A stretch of 64,000 nt of DNA from Sphingomonas sp. 8AM. GTDB taxonomy: Bacteria; Pseudomonadota; Alphaproteobacteria; Sphingomonadales; Sphingomonadaceae. The stretch's first letter is position 1; every line of letters starts with the position of its first letter. The position numbers and the translations under genes are program-made. The stretch spans positions 3,332,526 through 3,396,525 of the forward strand of contig NZ_LR733844.1 in assembly GCF_902506455.1 (NCBI RefSeq), in the 5' to 3' direction. Shown here piece by piece: positions 44,562 to 51,783 of the stretch. The notes beneath the pieces were generated by a model. It did no database searches, had not been told where the DNA came from, and worked only from the letters and a program-made list of their open reading frames with translations.

Positions 44562-45634
44562 TGCGCTACGACATCGCGATCGTCGGAGCGGGGATTGCCG
44601 GTGCCAGTCTGGCGGCGAAGATCGGCGACCGCGCGCGGGTGCTGTTGCTCGAAGGCGAGGAGCGGCCGGGGTACCATGCGACCGGCCGGTCGGCGGCGTT
44701 TTGGTCCGAAACCTACGGCGGTCCGCACATCCAGCCGCTGACCACTGCCTCTGGGCCGGTGCTAAAAGCGGGGGGCTATCTAGACCCGCTGGGAGCGGTC
44801 CATATCGGTCGCGATGAGGATGCAGGGGCGATTGCAGCGTTGCTCGATGAATTCGCCGCTACCCCGGTGGCGCTGACCGGAGTCGATCCGCAACCGCTTG
44901 TTCCGGGCCTCAGACCGACGTGGACCCGGGGGGTGAGCGAGCCGACCTGCGCCTATATCGACGTGGCGCGGTTGCACGGCGACTATCTCGCGCAGGCGGC
45001 GCGCAGCGGTACGGAGCTGGTAAGCGGCGCCCGTGTGGCGGCGGCGACACGACGCGACGACACGTGGCGGATCGAGACCGAAGACGGTCGCGTGGTCGCC
45101 GCGACGATCCTGGTTGATGCGGCGGGCGCATGGGCGGACGAGGTCGCGGCGCGGAGTGGAGTCGTGCCGATGGGGATCACCCCCTACCGCCGGACGATGG
45201 TGCAGTTGCAGACCGACCCGCCGGTTCCCGCGACGCTGCCGTTTGTCATCGATGTCAGCGGCGGCTTCTATTTCAAGCCGGAAGCGGGCGGGCGCTTGTG
45301 GCTCAGCCCGCACGACGAGCATCCGATGGTGGCGCACGACGTCGCGGCCGAGGAACTCGACGTCGCGATTGCGATCGATCGGCTCGAGCAGGCGGTCGAT
45401 TGGCGGGTGGTGCGGGTCGAGCGCCGCTGGGCCGGGTTGCGGTCGTTCGCGCCGGACCGGCTGCCCGTCTATGGCATGGCTGAGCCCGGCTTCTTCTGGT
45501 TCGCCGGGCAGGGCGGTTTCGGCATCCAGACCGCACCGGCCGCCGCCCGGATCGGGGCGGCGTTGCTGCTCGGAGCCGGGCCGCCGGATGACATTGATCC
45601 GGCGCGCTACGCACCGCAGCGATTCCGTCGTTAG
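44561..45634 (+). CDS. FAD-dependent amine/amino-acid oxidoreductase (DAO family)
   Basis: A 357-residue flavoprotein of the D-amino-acid oxidase fold. The N-terminal dinucleotide motif is AIVGAGIAGASLA, followed by ERPGYHATGRSAAFWSETYG. A central substrate region includes PFVIDVSGGFYFKPEAGGRL, and the C-terminus has GQGGFGIQTAPAAARIGAAL. The closest remembered relatives are D-arginine dehydrogenase-like proteins. The substrate is not proven. Confidence 0.82.
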   Translation: MRYDIAIVGAGIAGASLAAKIGDRARVLLLEGEERPGYHATGRSAAFWSETYGGPHIQPLTTASGPVLKAGGYLDPLGAVHIGRDEDAGAIAALLDEFAATPVALTGVDPQPLVPGLRPTWTRGVSEPTCAYIDVARLHGDYLAQAARSGTELVSGARVAAATRRDDTWRIETEDGRVVAATILVDAAGAWADEVAARSGVVPMGITPYRRTMVQLQTDPPVPATLPFVIDVSGGFYFKPEAGGRLWLSPHDEHPMVAHDVAAEELDVAIAIDRLEQAVDWRVVRVERRWAGLRSFAPDRLPVYGMAEPGFFWFAGQGGFGIQTAPAAARIGAALLLGAGPPDDIDPARYAPQRFRR

Positions 45635-45807
45635 CTGCGGCCTTCAGGCGGCTTGCGGTCGGGAACCGCGGGGACTTGCCCCAGCAGGGTGAGCAGGGTC
45701 GGGATGTCGCCGGTGATGTAGGTGTCGGTCGGAACGCGCAGACTGGAGCGTAGCGCTTGGCCCATCGTGCCCAGTTGCTCCTGCCGATTCCGCTCCTTCC
45801 CCTGCAC
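45631..45807 (-). CDS. Small protein, possibly NepR-like anti-sigma factor
   Basis: A 58-residue frame starting at GTG 45807. It reads GTMGQALRSSLRVP, then YITGDIPTLLTLLGQVPA, near its middle. The LR...IP..L..LL pattern resembles NepR, the anti-sigma factor that holds EcfG, but the spacing differs by a few residues and the usual tyrosine is displaced. Third-position GC is high, as in real genes here. A GGAAC-N17-GTT site lies upstream on the same strand. No phyR or ecfG gene is in the window, so the assignment is tentative. Its stop overlaps the stop of the FAD gene. Confidence 0.4.
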   Translation of the reverse strand: MQGKERNRQEQLGTMGQALRSSLRVPTDTYITGDIPTLLTLLGQVPAVPDRKPPEGRS

Positions 45808-45865
45808 GACTTCGTTCCCATGCTGTCACGATGAGGCCGCTTTCGACAGAGCGGCGAGTGGTAGG

Positions 45866-45892
45866 GGAACCTGCCGCACGCCGCCATGTTCC
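45866..45892. promoter_or_regulatory. Palindromic EcfG-like site GGAAC-N17-GTTCC
   Basis: GGAAC at 45866-45870 and GTTCC at 45888-45892 form a site readable on both strands as GGAAC-N17-GTT. It could drive the small minus-strand gene at 45807 and the short plus-strand frame at 46022. It is one base weaker than the CGTT consensus. Confidence 0.4.
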
Positions 45893-46021
45893 GGCTGGCG
45901 TTGCTCGACTCGTCGCAGCGCAGCGGCCGGTCGCCGGATCGAATTTCGTTCAGCGGCGCGCAACCTTTGGACGTGGCAGCGATTAAGCTGGCATCGATGA
46001 TAACGGCTCGCAAAGGTCGCC

Positions 46022-46102
46022 ATGCTGAAGCACGTCACACCGCTCGCTCTTGCGCTTTTCCCGCTGGTCGCGGTGGTGAGTGCCGTCTGGAACGTCCCCT
46101 GA
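46022..46102 (+). CDS. Possible 26-residue membrane peptide
   Basis: The frame encodes MLKHVTPLALALFPLVAVV followed by SAVWNVP, a single hydrophobic helix with a basic start. AAAGG precedes the ATG at workable spacing. It sits in a 595-base gap with no larger gene on this strand. A short hydrophobic frame can occur by chance, so this is a candidate only. Confidence 0.3.
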   Translation: MLKHVTPLALALFPLVAVVSAVWNVP

Positions 46103-46170
46103 TCACAAGCTTTTAAGGCCCCCCGAAGGCGCCGCCATTCCCCCCTGAAGAGGCGGCGCCGAACAAGGAA

Positions 46171-46200
46171 AGGCCCGCCCGGAGCGATCCGGGCGGGCCT
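46171..46200. terminator. Bidirectional terminator after rplI
   Basis: A perfect 13-bp stem (AGGCCCGCCCGGA/TCCGGGCGGGCCT) with a GCGA loop and pyrimidine runs on both sides. It lies 30 bases past the rplI stop codon. A second, smaller inverted repeat (GGCGCCGCC/GGCGGCGCC) lies at 46128-46160. Confidence 0.85.
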
Positions 46201-46229
46201 TTCTTCTTGCCGGCGGTGCGTAGGGCCGG

Positions 46230-46823
46230 TCAGCCCTGCGCGTCGTCCGACTGAGCCTCGGCGGTCGCGCCCGGCTCGGCATTCGGATCGTAATCCTCGG
46301 TGAAGCCGCCCTGATCGCGACCTTCCTCGAAGACCTGCTGCATGACGTCGACACCCGCCGTCTGCATCTCGGCCTCTTCGGGCGAGCGCGCGACGTTGAC
46401 CTTGACGTTCACGACGACCTCCGGGTGCAGCTGCACCTTGACGTCGTACAGGCCGATCGACTTGATCGGACGGTCCAGCACCACCTGGCTCTTGGTCACC
46501 TTGTGACCATCGGCCTGAAGCGCCTCGACCAGATCGCGCACCGCGACCGAGCCGTACAGCTGGCCGGTGTTCGACGACTGGCGGATCAGCGTGATCTGCG
46601 CGTCCTTGAACGAGCCCGCTTCCTTCTCGGCCTCGCCGCGACGGTTGGCGTTCTCGCTCTCGATGCGGGCGCGGTTCGCCTCGAACACCTTGCGATTGGC
46701 TTCGTTGGCGCGCAGCGCCTTCTTGTTCGGGAGCAGGTAGTTACGAGCGAACCCGTCCTTGACCTTCACCACGTCGCCGATGCCGCCGAGCTTCTCGACG
46801 CGCTCAAGCAGGATGATATCCAT
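46230..46823 (-). CDS. rplI: 50S ribosomal protein L9
   Basis: A 197-residue protein of the large subunit. The N-terminal domain MDIILLERVEKLGGIGDVVK, then VKDGFARNYLLPNKKA, is diagnostic. It is joined by the long helix to the C-domain (LYGSVAVRDLVEAL). The acidic tail (DPNAEPGATAEAQSDDAQG) makes it longer than the E. coli protein (149 residues). It is last in the rpsF-rpsR-rplI operon. Confidence 0.95.
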   Translation of the reverse strand: MDIILLERVEKLGGIGDVVKVKDGFARNYLLPNKKALRANEANRKVFEANRARIESENANRRGEAEKEAGSFKDAQITLIRQSSNTGQLYGSVAVRDLVEALQADGHKVTKSQVVLDRPIKSIGLYDVKVQLHPEVVVNVKVNVARSPEEAEMQTAGVDVMQQVFEEGRDQGGFTEDYDPNAEPGATAEAQSDDAQG

Positions 46824-46835
46824 CTGCTCTTCTCC

Positions 46836-47060
46836 TTACTTCACGACGTAGGGCAGCAGGCCCAGGTGACGCGCGCGCTTGATCGCCTGCGCCAGCTCGC
46901 GCTGCTTCTTGGCGCTCACCGAGGTGATGCGCGACGGGACGATCTTGCCACGCTCGGACACGAAGCCCTGCAACAGCCGGACGTCCTTATAGTCGATCCG
47001 GGGCGCATCCTTGGCGCTGAACGGGCACGACTTGCGGCGGCGGAAAAACGGACGCGCCAT
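46836..47060 (-). CDS. rpsR: 30S ribosomal protein S18
   Basis: A 74-residue small-subunit protein ([20 protein letters not shown]), with [40 protein letters not shown] and [10 protein letters not shown]. Its ATG overlaps the rpsF stop by one base (TAATG), which suggests coupled translation. Confidence 0.96.
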   Translation of the reverse strand: MARPFFRRRKSCPFSAKDAPRIDYKDVRLLQGFVSERGKIVPSRITSVSAKKQRELAQAIKRARHLGLLPYVVK

Positions 47061-47506
47061 TATGCGGCCTCCTCTTCACGATCACGACGGGGGCCACGAT
47101 CGCCACGATCGCCGCCGCGGTCACCACGGTCACCACGCTCGCCGCGGCCACCCTCGCGCTCGCCACGACGCTCACGGTCGCGCTCCTGCTTGCGCATCAT
47201 CACGGTCGGACCTTCTTCGTGGCCGTCGACGCGGACGGTCATGTAGCGGATCACGTCCTCGTTGATGCTGGTCTGACGCTCCAGTTCGGCGACGGTGTCG
47301 CCCGGTGCGTCGATCTCGAGCATCACGTAGTGCGCCTTGCGGTTCTTCGCGATGCGATAGGCGAGCGAACGCAGGCCCCAGGTCTCGGTCTTGACGACCT
47401 TGCCGCCACGTTCCTCGACGATCCTGGTGGCGGTTTCCGCCAGCGTGTCCACCTGCGCCTGTGCCAGATCCTGGCGCGCAAGGAACACATGCTCGTACAG
47501 AGCCAT
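47060..47506 (-). CDS. rpsF: 30S ribosomal protein S6, with Arg/Gly/Asp-rich tail
   Basis: A 148-residue S6. The core [20 protein letters not shown] to [20 protein letters not shown] is normal. From about residue 108 the tail is a run of charged repeats ([20 protein letters not shown]). E. coli S6 also has a charged tail, but an acidic poly-Glu one. ATG 47506 was chosen, with GAAGG upstream; the longer frame has no S6 sequence. Confidence 0.95.
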   Translation of the reverse strand: MALYEHVFLARQDLAQAQVDTLAETATRIVEERGGKVVKTETWGLRSLAYRIAKNRKAHYVMLEIDAPGDTVAELERQTSINEDVIRYMTVRVDGHEEGPTVMMRKQERDRERRGEREGGRGERGDRGDRGGDRGDRGPRRDREEEAA

Positions 47507-47576
47507 GCACGTACCTTCATGTTGGCCGATCGCTGACGAGCACCCCATGTGCAACGCCCCTCCGGCTGTCGTTCCA

Positions 47577-47735
47577 ATGGCAAAGGGCGGCAAGGTGATT
47601 CCCTTCCGCCCGACGCCGTCGCGCTATGACGCGAAAACGCGTCCGCTGCAACCGAATGTTGCGGCGCGTGTTGCGGCGCGAATGTTGCGAATGTTGAGAC
47701 GATCGCGCGTTGGATTCAACTTTCCCGCCTCGTGA
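47577..47735 (+). CDS. Possible 52-residue basic protein (weak)
   Basis: The frame reads [20 protein letters not shown] then an Ala/Arg-rich end ([17 protein letters not shown]). The KVIPFRP phrase occurs in small alphaproteobacterial hypothetical proteins as I remember them. There is no ribosome-binding site, and it lies antisense to the rpsF leader and its likely promoter. The Arg-rich part comes from repeated GTTGCGGCGCG units. Confidence 0.2.
   Translation: MAKGGKVIPFRPTPSRYDAKTRPLQPNVAARVAARMLRMLRRSRVGFNFPAS
47623..47651 (-). promoter_or_regulatory. Likely promoter of rpsF-rpsR-rplI
   Basis: TTGCAG (47651-47646), a 17-base spacer and CATAGC (47628-47623) on the minus strand give a leader of about 110 bases. 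Repeated TGTTGCGGCGCG and AATGTTGCG units lie just upstream (47656-47700). Confidence 0.4.
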
Positions 47736-47772
47736 CATCCTTATGCCAGAAACCGCGCCGAATCGCCAGCGG

Positions 47773-47801
47773 TTGACCCGAAGCGCGCGCGCGGCCTAGC
47801 A
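47773..47801 (+). promoter_or_regulatory. Likely promoter of fabD
   Basis: TTGACC (47773-47778), a 17-base spacer and CTAGCA (47796-47801), then a GGAGG ribosome-binding site before the fabD ATG at 47829. Confidence 0.55.
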
Positions 47802-47828
47802 GCGCGGGCGATTTCCACGGAGGCCTTC

Positions 47829-48788
47829 ATGCGCGCGTTCATCTTTCCCGGTCAGGGCAGTCAGGCGGTCGGCATGGGCGCGGCGCTGGCCGACGCCTCG
47901 GCGGTGGCGCGCGAGGTGTTCGGCGAGGTTGACGAGGCGCTGGGGCAGAATCTGCGCCGGTTGATGGCGGAGGGGCCGGCTGACGAGTTGACGCTGACCG
48001 AGAATGCACAGCCGGCGATCATGGCGAATGCGATCGCGACGCTCCGCGTGCTGACGCGCGAGGGCAATGTGCGGCTGGCCGAGAAGGCCGATTATGTCGC
48101 CGGTCATTCGCTGGGAGAATATAGCGCCTTGTGCGCGGCGGAGGCGCTCGACCTCGGCACGACCGCACGGCTGCTGAAGACGCGCGGGCGGGCGATGCAG
48201 GCCGCGGTGCCGGTCGGCGAGGGGGCGATGGCAGCGCTGCTCGGCGCGGATGTCGAGAAGGCGCAGGCGATCGCGGGCGCGGCGGTCGACCTGATCCTGA
48301 CCGAGACCGGCGAGACGCTGGTGTGCACGGTCGCCAATGACAACGACCCGTCGCAGGTGGTGATCTCCGGGCATCGCGCCGCGGTGGAGCGCGCGGTGGC
48401 GCTGGCCAAGGAGCTGGGCGCGAAGCGGGCGGTGCTGTTGCCGGTGTCGGCGCCGTTTCATTGTCCGCTGATGGAGGATGCGGCGCGGGTGATGGAGGGC
48501 GCGCTGGCGGCGGCCGATCTGCGCGCGCCGCTGATGCCGGTGTTCGCGAACGTCGACGCGGTGGCGGTGGCCGATCCGGCGACGATCCGACGCTTGCTGG
48601 TCGAGCAGGTGACAGGACGGGTGCGGTGGCGCGAGTCGGTGCTGGCGATGGTCGAGGCGGGGGTGACCGAGTTCGTCGAGTTCGGCGGCAAGGTGCTGTC
48701 GCCGATGGTCAAGCGGATCGCGCCGGACGTCGAGGTGGTGAGCGTGGTGTCGATGGACGATGTCGAGGCGCTGCTGAAGAAGTTTTGA
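47829..48788 (+). CDS. fabD: Malonyl-CoA:ACP transacylase
   Basis: A 319-residue enzyme that loads malonyl groups on ACP for fatty-acid synthesis. The start MRAFIFPGQGSQAVGMG is diagnostic. The nucleophile is Ser94 in AGHSLGEYSAL, and the histidine lies in VSAPFHCPLM. The length is normal. It is first in a fabD-fabG-acpP-fabF series. A 442-base inverted-repeat element starts 3 bases after its stop codon and separates it from fabG. Confidence 0.96.
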   Translation: MRAFIFPGQGSQAVGMGAALADASAVAREVFGEVDEALGQNLRRLMAEGPADELTLTENAQPAIMANAIATLRVLTREGNVRLAEKADYVAGHSLGEYSALCAAEALDLGTTARLLKTRGRAMQAAVPVGEGAMAALLGADVEKAQAIAGAAVDLILTETGETLVCTVANDNDPSQVVISGHRAAVERAVALAKELGAKRAVLLPVSAPFHCPLMEDAARVMEGALAAADLRAPLMPVFANVDAVAVADPATIRRLLVEQVTGRVRWRESVLAMVEAGVTEFVEFGGKVLSPMVKRIAPDVEVVSVVSMDDVEALLKKF

Positions 48789-48790
48789 TC

Positions 48791-49232
48791 TCGCGCAGAG
48801 ACGCGGAGGCGCAGAGAGGGTGTGGCTCGGGATATCGACCGGATCAGCGGCGACGTGGTCGATGTGGCGATCAGGCTGCACCGCGACCTTGGCCCGGGCC
48901 TGCTTGAGAGTGTGTACGAAACGGTGCTGGCGGCGAAGCTGGCCCGTATGGGCTACACGGTCGAAACGCAGGTTCCGGTATCTATCCGCTTCGAGGACAT
49001 GCGGTTCGACAATGCCTTCCGCATCGACCTGTTGATCGACGAGCGGTTGATCGTCGAGATCAAATCCGTCGAGCGGCGACGGCCGGTCATGCCAAACAAT
49101 TGCTGACGTACCTTCGGTTGACCGATCGTCCGGTCGGATTGCTTCTCAATTTCGGCGGAGCAACCCTGAAGGAGGGGATCCGCCGGCTGGTCAACAATCA
49201 CAACCCCTCTGCGCCTCCGCGTCTCTGCGCGA
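48791..49232. mobile_element. 442-bp element with perfect 26-bp terminal inverted repeats, encoding a GxxExxY protein
   Basis: The left end 48791-48816 (TCGCGCAGAGACGCGGAGG and so on to GCAGAG) and the right end 49207-49232 are exact inverted copies over 26 bases. The GxxExxY gene starts 6 bases inside the left end, and its frame runs out through the right end. The right end is identical to that of element A at 26182-26207. I see no target duplication in the flanks. The element has separated fabD from fabG. Confidence 0.75.
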
Positions 49233-49258
49233 ACAATCAATCTGAGCAACAGGAGTAA
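48822..49258 (+). pseudogene. GxxExxY protein gene (PD-(D/E)XK-type), one frameshift
   Basis: The first frame (GTG 48822, 94 residues) has the family signature G26-L-L-E29-S-V-Y32. It also has a nuclease-like core FRIDLLIDERLIVEIKSVE with Asp69, Glu79 and Lys81. It then stops early after PVMPNNC. Shifting frame at 49088 restores HAKQLLTYLRLTDRPVGLLL, then NFGGATLKEGIRRLVNNH, to a stop at 49256. One missing C at about 49088 (GTCATG where GTCCATG is expected) explains it. The restored C-terminus SAPPRLCAN is encoded by the right terminal repeat. The family's function is unknown; a nuclease is inferred from the motif. A sequencing error is possible. Confidence 0.8.
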
Positions 49259-49261
49259 CCA

Positions 49262-50005
49262 ATGTTCGACCTTACAGGCATGACCGCGCTGGTGACCGGC
49301 GCTTCGGGGGGGATCGGGTCGGCGATCGCGAAGGGGCTCGCGGCGCAGGGCGCGCGGCTGGCGGTGTCGGGGTCGAACGTCGCCAAGCTGGAGGCTTTCC
49401 TCGGTGAGCTGGGTGGTGACGGGCATGTCGCGGTGCCGTGCGACCTGTCGGATCCCGTGGCGGTCGACGGGCTGGTGCCGCAGGCGGTCGCGGCGCTGGG
49501 CGGGCGGATCGACGTGCTCGTCAACAATGCCGGCGTGACGCGCGACAATCTGGCGATGCGGATGAAGGACGACGAATGGGATCAGGTGATCCGCGTCAAC
49601 CTGGAGGCCGCGTTCCGGCTGATCCGCGCCGCGGCCAAGCCGATGATGAAGCAGCGTTTCGGCCGCGTGATCTCGATCACCTCGGTCGTCGGGCAGACCG
49701 GCAATCCGGGGCAGGCGAACTACGCCGCGTCGAAGGCGGGGCTGGTCGGCATGTCCAAGGCGCTGGCGCAGGAACTGGCCAGCCGCAACATCACCGTCAA
49801 TTGCGTCGCGCCGGGCTTTATCCGCTCGGCGATGACCGACGGGCTGCCCGAGGCGCAGAAAACACAGTTGACGGCACGCATTCCCGCGGGTGATCTGGGG
49901 ACGGGCGAGGACATCGCCGCCGCGGTCGTGTATCTTGCGTCGAAAGAGGCCGGCTACGTCACCGGGCAGACCATCCACGTCAACGGCGGGATGGCGATGG
50001 TTTGA
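49262..50005 (+). CDS. fabG: 3-oxoacyl-ACP reductase
   Basis: A 247-residue NADPH-dependent SDR that reduces 3-oxoacyl-ACP. The cofactor motif is TGASGGIGSA, with NNAGVTRDNL at 88-97 and the catalytic Ser141, Tyr154 and Lys158 (YAASKAG). IRVNLEAAFRL and the C-terminal YVTGQTIHVNGGMAMV are typical of FabG. CAGGAG before ATG 49262 overlaps the last codons of the GxxExxY gene. Confidence 0.96.
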   Translation: MFDLTGMTALVTGASGGIGSAIAKGLAAQGARLAVSGSNVAKLEAFLGELGGDGHVAVPCDLSDPVAVDGLVPQAVAALGGRIDVLVNNAGVTRDNLAMRMKDDEWDQVIRVNLEAAFRLIRAAAKPMMKQRFGRVISITSVVGQTGNPGQANYAASKAGLVGMSKALAQELASRNITVNCVAPGFIRSAMTDGLPEAQKTQLTARIPAGDLGTGEDIAAAVVYLASKEAGYVTGQTIHVNGGMAMV

Positions 50006-50038
50006 GCCATCCGCCCGGCAGGTGCTGCACACACGGAC

Positions 50039-50067
50039 TTGTCAGGCGGGTTAACGGGCTCTACCTG
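50039..50067 (+). promoter_or_regulatory. Possible separate promoter of acpP
   Basis: TTGTCA (50039-50044), a 17-base spacer and TACCTG (50062-50067), 48 bases before the acpP start codon. A dedicated promoter would fit the high demand for acyl carrier protein. Confidence 0.4.
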
Positions 50068-50114
50068 CGTTCAGGAAATCTAAATCACCCCCCCAAATCG
50101 AAAGAGGGAAAGTT

Positions 50115-50351
50115 ATGAGCGAGACCGCCGACCGCGTGAAGAAGATCGTCGTCGAGCATCTCGGCGTCGAAGCCGACAAGGTGACCGAGGACGCCAGCTT
50201 CATCGACGATCTGGGCGCGGACAGCCTCGACATCGTCGAGCTGGTCATGGCGTTCGAGGAAGAGTTCGGGGTGGAAATCCCGGACGACGCCGCCGAGAAG
50301 ATCTCGACCGTCAAGGACGCGATCACCTATATCGACGAGCACAAGGGCTAA
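50115..50351 (+). CDS. acpP: Acyl carrier protein
   Basis: A 78-residue acidic four-helix carrier. The phosphopantetheine attachment site is Ser37 in [20 protein letters not shown]. It carries growing chains for FabD, FabG and FabF encoded around it. GAGGGAAAG precedes the ATG. A terminator hairpin follows about 70 bases downstream. Confidence 0.97.
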   Translation: MSETADRVKKIVVEHLGVEADKVTEDASFIDDLGADSLDIVELVMAFEEEFGVEIPDDAAEKISTVKDAITYIDEHKG

Positions 50352-50418
50352 GGCCCTGATGCGCCGGGTGGCGGGGCTTCTCGTCCCTGCCGACGCCCGG
50401 CCGTCGAACAGATTTGAG

Positions 50419-50461
50419 CGGCTTCCCGTCCTTCGCTAGAGGATGGGGAGCCGTTTCGTTT
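50419..50461 (+). terminator. Rho-independent terminator after acpP
   Basis: CGGCTTCCCGTCC pairs with GGATGGGGAGCCG (with G-U pairs) around a 9-base loop, followed by TTTCGTTT. It lets acpP be expressed above fabF. Confidence 0.75.
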
Positions 50462-50516
50462 ATGAAGACCGCCGGATGCGTGGGAGAGGCGCAAAGGGCG
50501 GGAAGAAGGGAAGCCT

Positions 50517-51773
50517 ATGCGTCGCGTCGTCGTCACCGGACTTGGCCTCGTCACCCCGCTCGGGGCGGACGTGGAAACCGCCTGGGCGAACCTGATTGCC
50601 GGGAAATCGGGCGCCGGCCCGATCACGCGCTTCGACACCACCGGGCAGAAGTGCCTGATCGCGTGCGAGGTGAAGCCGAAGGACCATGAATATGGCTTCG
50701 ATCCCGACAAGCGCGTGGACCACAAGGTCCAGCGGCAGGTCGACCCGTTCATCATCTATGGCATCGATGCCGCGGGGCAGGCGCTGGAAGACGCCGGGCT
50801 GACCGAGATGGACGAGGAGATGCGGATGCGCGCGGGCGTGTCGATCGGATCGGGGATCGGTGGCTTGCCGGGGATCGAGATCGAATCGGTCAACCTCCAC
50901 GAGCGCGGTCCGGGCCGTGTGAGTCCGCATTTCGTCCACGGTCGCCTCATCAACCTGATTTCGGGTCAGGTTTCGATCAAATACGGCTTGATGGGGCCGA
51001 ATCACGCGGTCGTCACCGCCTGCTCGACCGGTGCGCATTCGATCGGCGACGCGGCGCGGATGATCCGCGACGACGATGCCGACATCATGCTGGCGGGCGG
51101 GGCGGAGAGCACGGTCAACCCGCTTGGCGTCGCTGGCTTCGCACAGGCGCGTGCGCTCAATTGCAGCATGAACGATCGGCCCGAACAGGCCAGCCGGCCG
51201 TATGACAAGGACCGCGACGGCTTCGTGATGGGCGAGGGCGCGGGCGTGATCGTGCTCGAGGAATATGAGCACGCCAAGGCGCGCGGCGCGAAAATCTATG
51301 CCGAGGTGGTCGGTTACGGCCTGTCGGGCGACGCCTATCACGTCACCGCGCCGCATCCCGAGGGTAAGGGTGCGGAACTGGCGATGCGGATGGCGCTGCG
51401 CAAGGCGGGGATGACCCCGGCGGACATCGATTACATCAACGCGCACGGCACCTCGACGATGGCCGACACGATCGAGCTGGCGGCGGCAAAGCGCGTGTTC
51501 GGCGACGATCTGTCGGGCGCGTCGATGTCGAGCACCAAGTCGGCGATCGGGCATCTGCTCGGCGGCGCGGGCGCGGTGGAGAGCATCTTCTGCATTCTCG
51601 CGATGCGCGACCAGATCGTGCCACCGACGCTCAACCTCGACAATCCCGACGAGGGCACCGAGGGCGTCGATCTCGTCCCGCATCATGCCAGGAAGCGGCC
51701 GGTGCGCGCGGTGCTGAACAATTCGTTTGGCTTCGGCGGCACCAACGCTTCGCTGGTGATGAAGGCGGTCTGA
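50517..51773 (+). CDS. fabF: 3-oxoacyl-ACP synthase II
   Basis: A 418-residue elongating condensing enzyme. The start MRRVVVTGLGLVTPLG is diagnostic. The active-site cysteine is Cys169 in VTACSTGAHSIGDA, with the two histidines in INAHGTSTMADT and GHLLGGAGAVE. It ends NNSFGFGGTNASLVMKAV. It is followed 10 bases later by mltG. Confidence 0.97.
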   Translation: MRRVVVTGLGLVTPLGADVETAWANLIAGKSGAGPITRFDTTGQKCLIACEVKPKDHEYGFDPDKRVDHKVQRQVDPFIIYGIDAAGQALEDAGLTEMDEEMRMRAGVSIGSGIGGLPGIEIESVNLHERGPGRVSPHFVHGRLINLISGQVSIKYGLMGPNHAVVTACSTGAHSIGDAARMIRDDDADIMLAGGAESTVNPLGVAGFAQARALNCSMNDRPEQASRPYDKDRDGFVMGEGAGVIVLEEYEHAKARGAKIYAEVVGYGLSGDAYHVTAPHPEGKGAELAMRMALRKAGMTPADIDYINAHGTSTMADTIELAAAKRVFGDDLSGASMSSTKSAIGHLLGGAGAVESIFCILAMRDQIVPPTLNLDNPDEGTEGVDLVPHHARKRPVRAVLNNSFGFGGTNASLVMKAV

Positions 51774-51783
51774 GGCTAGGACC

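Noticed and set aside
47650-47700. GTTGCGGCGCG direct repeats considered as a CRISPR or iteron array
   Set aside because: There are only two to four imperfect short units without spacers or cas or replication genes. It is more likely simple sequence upstream of the rpsF promoter.
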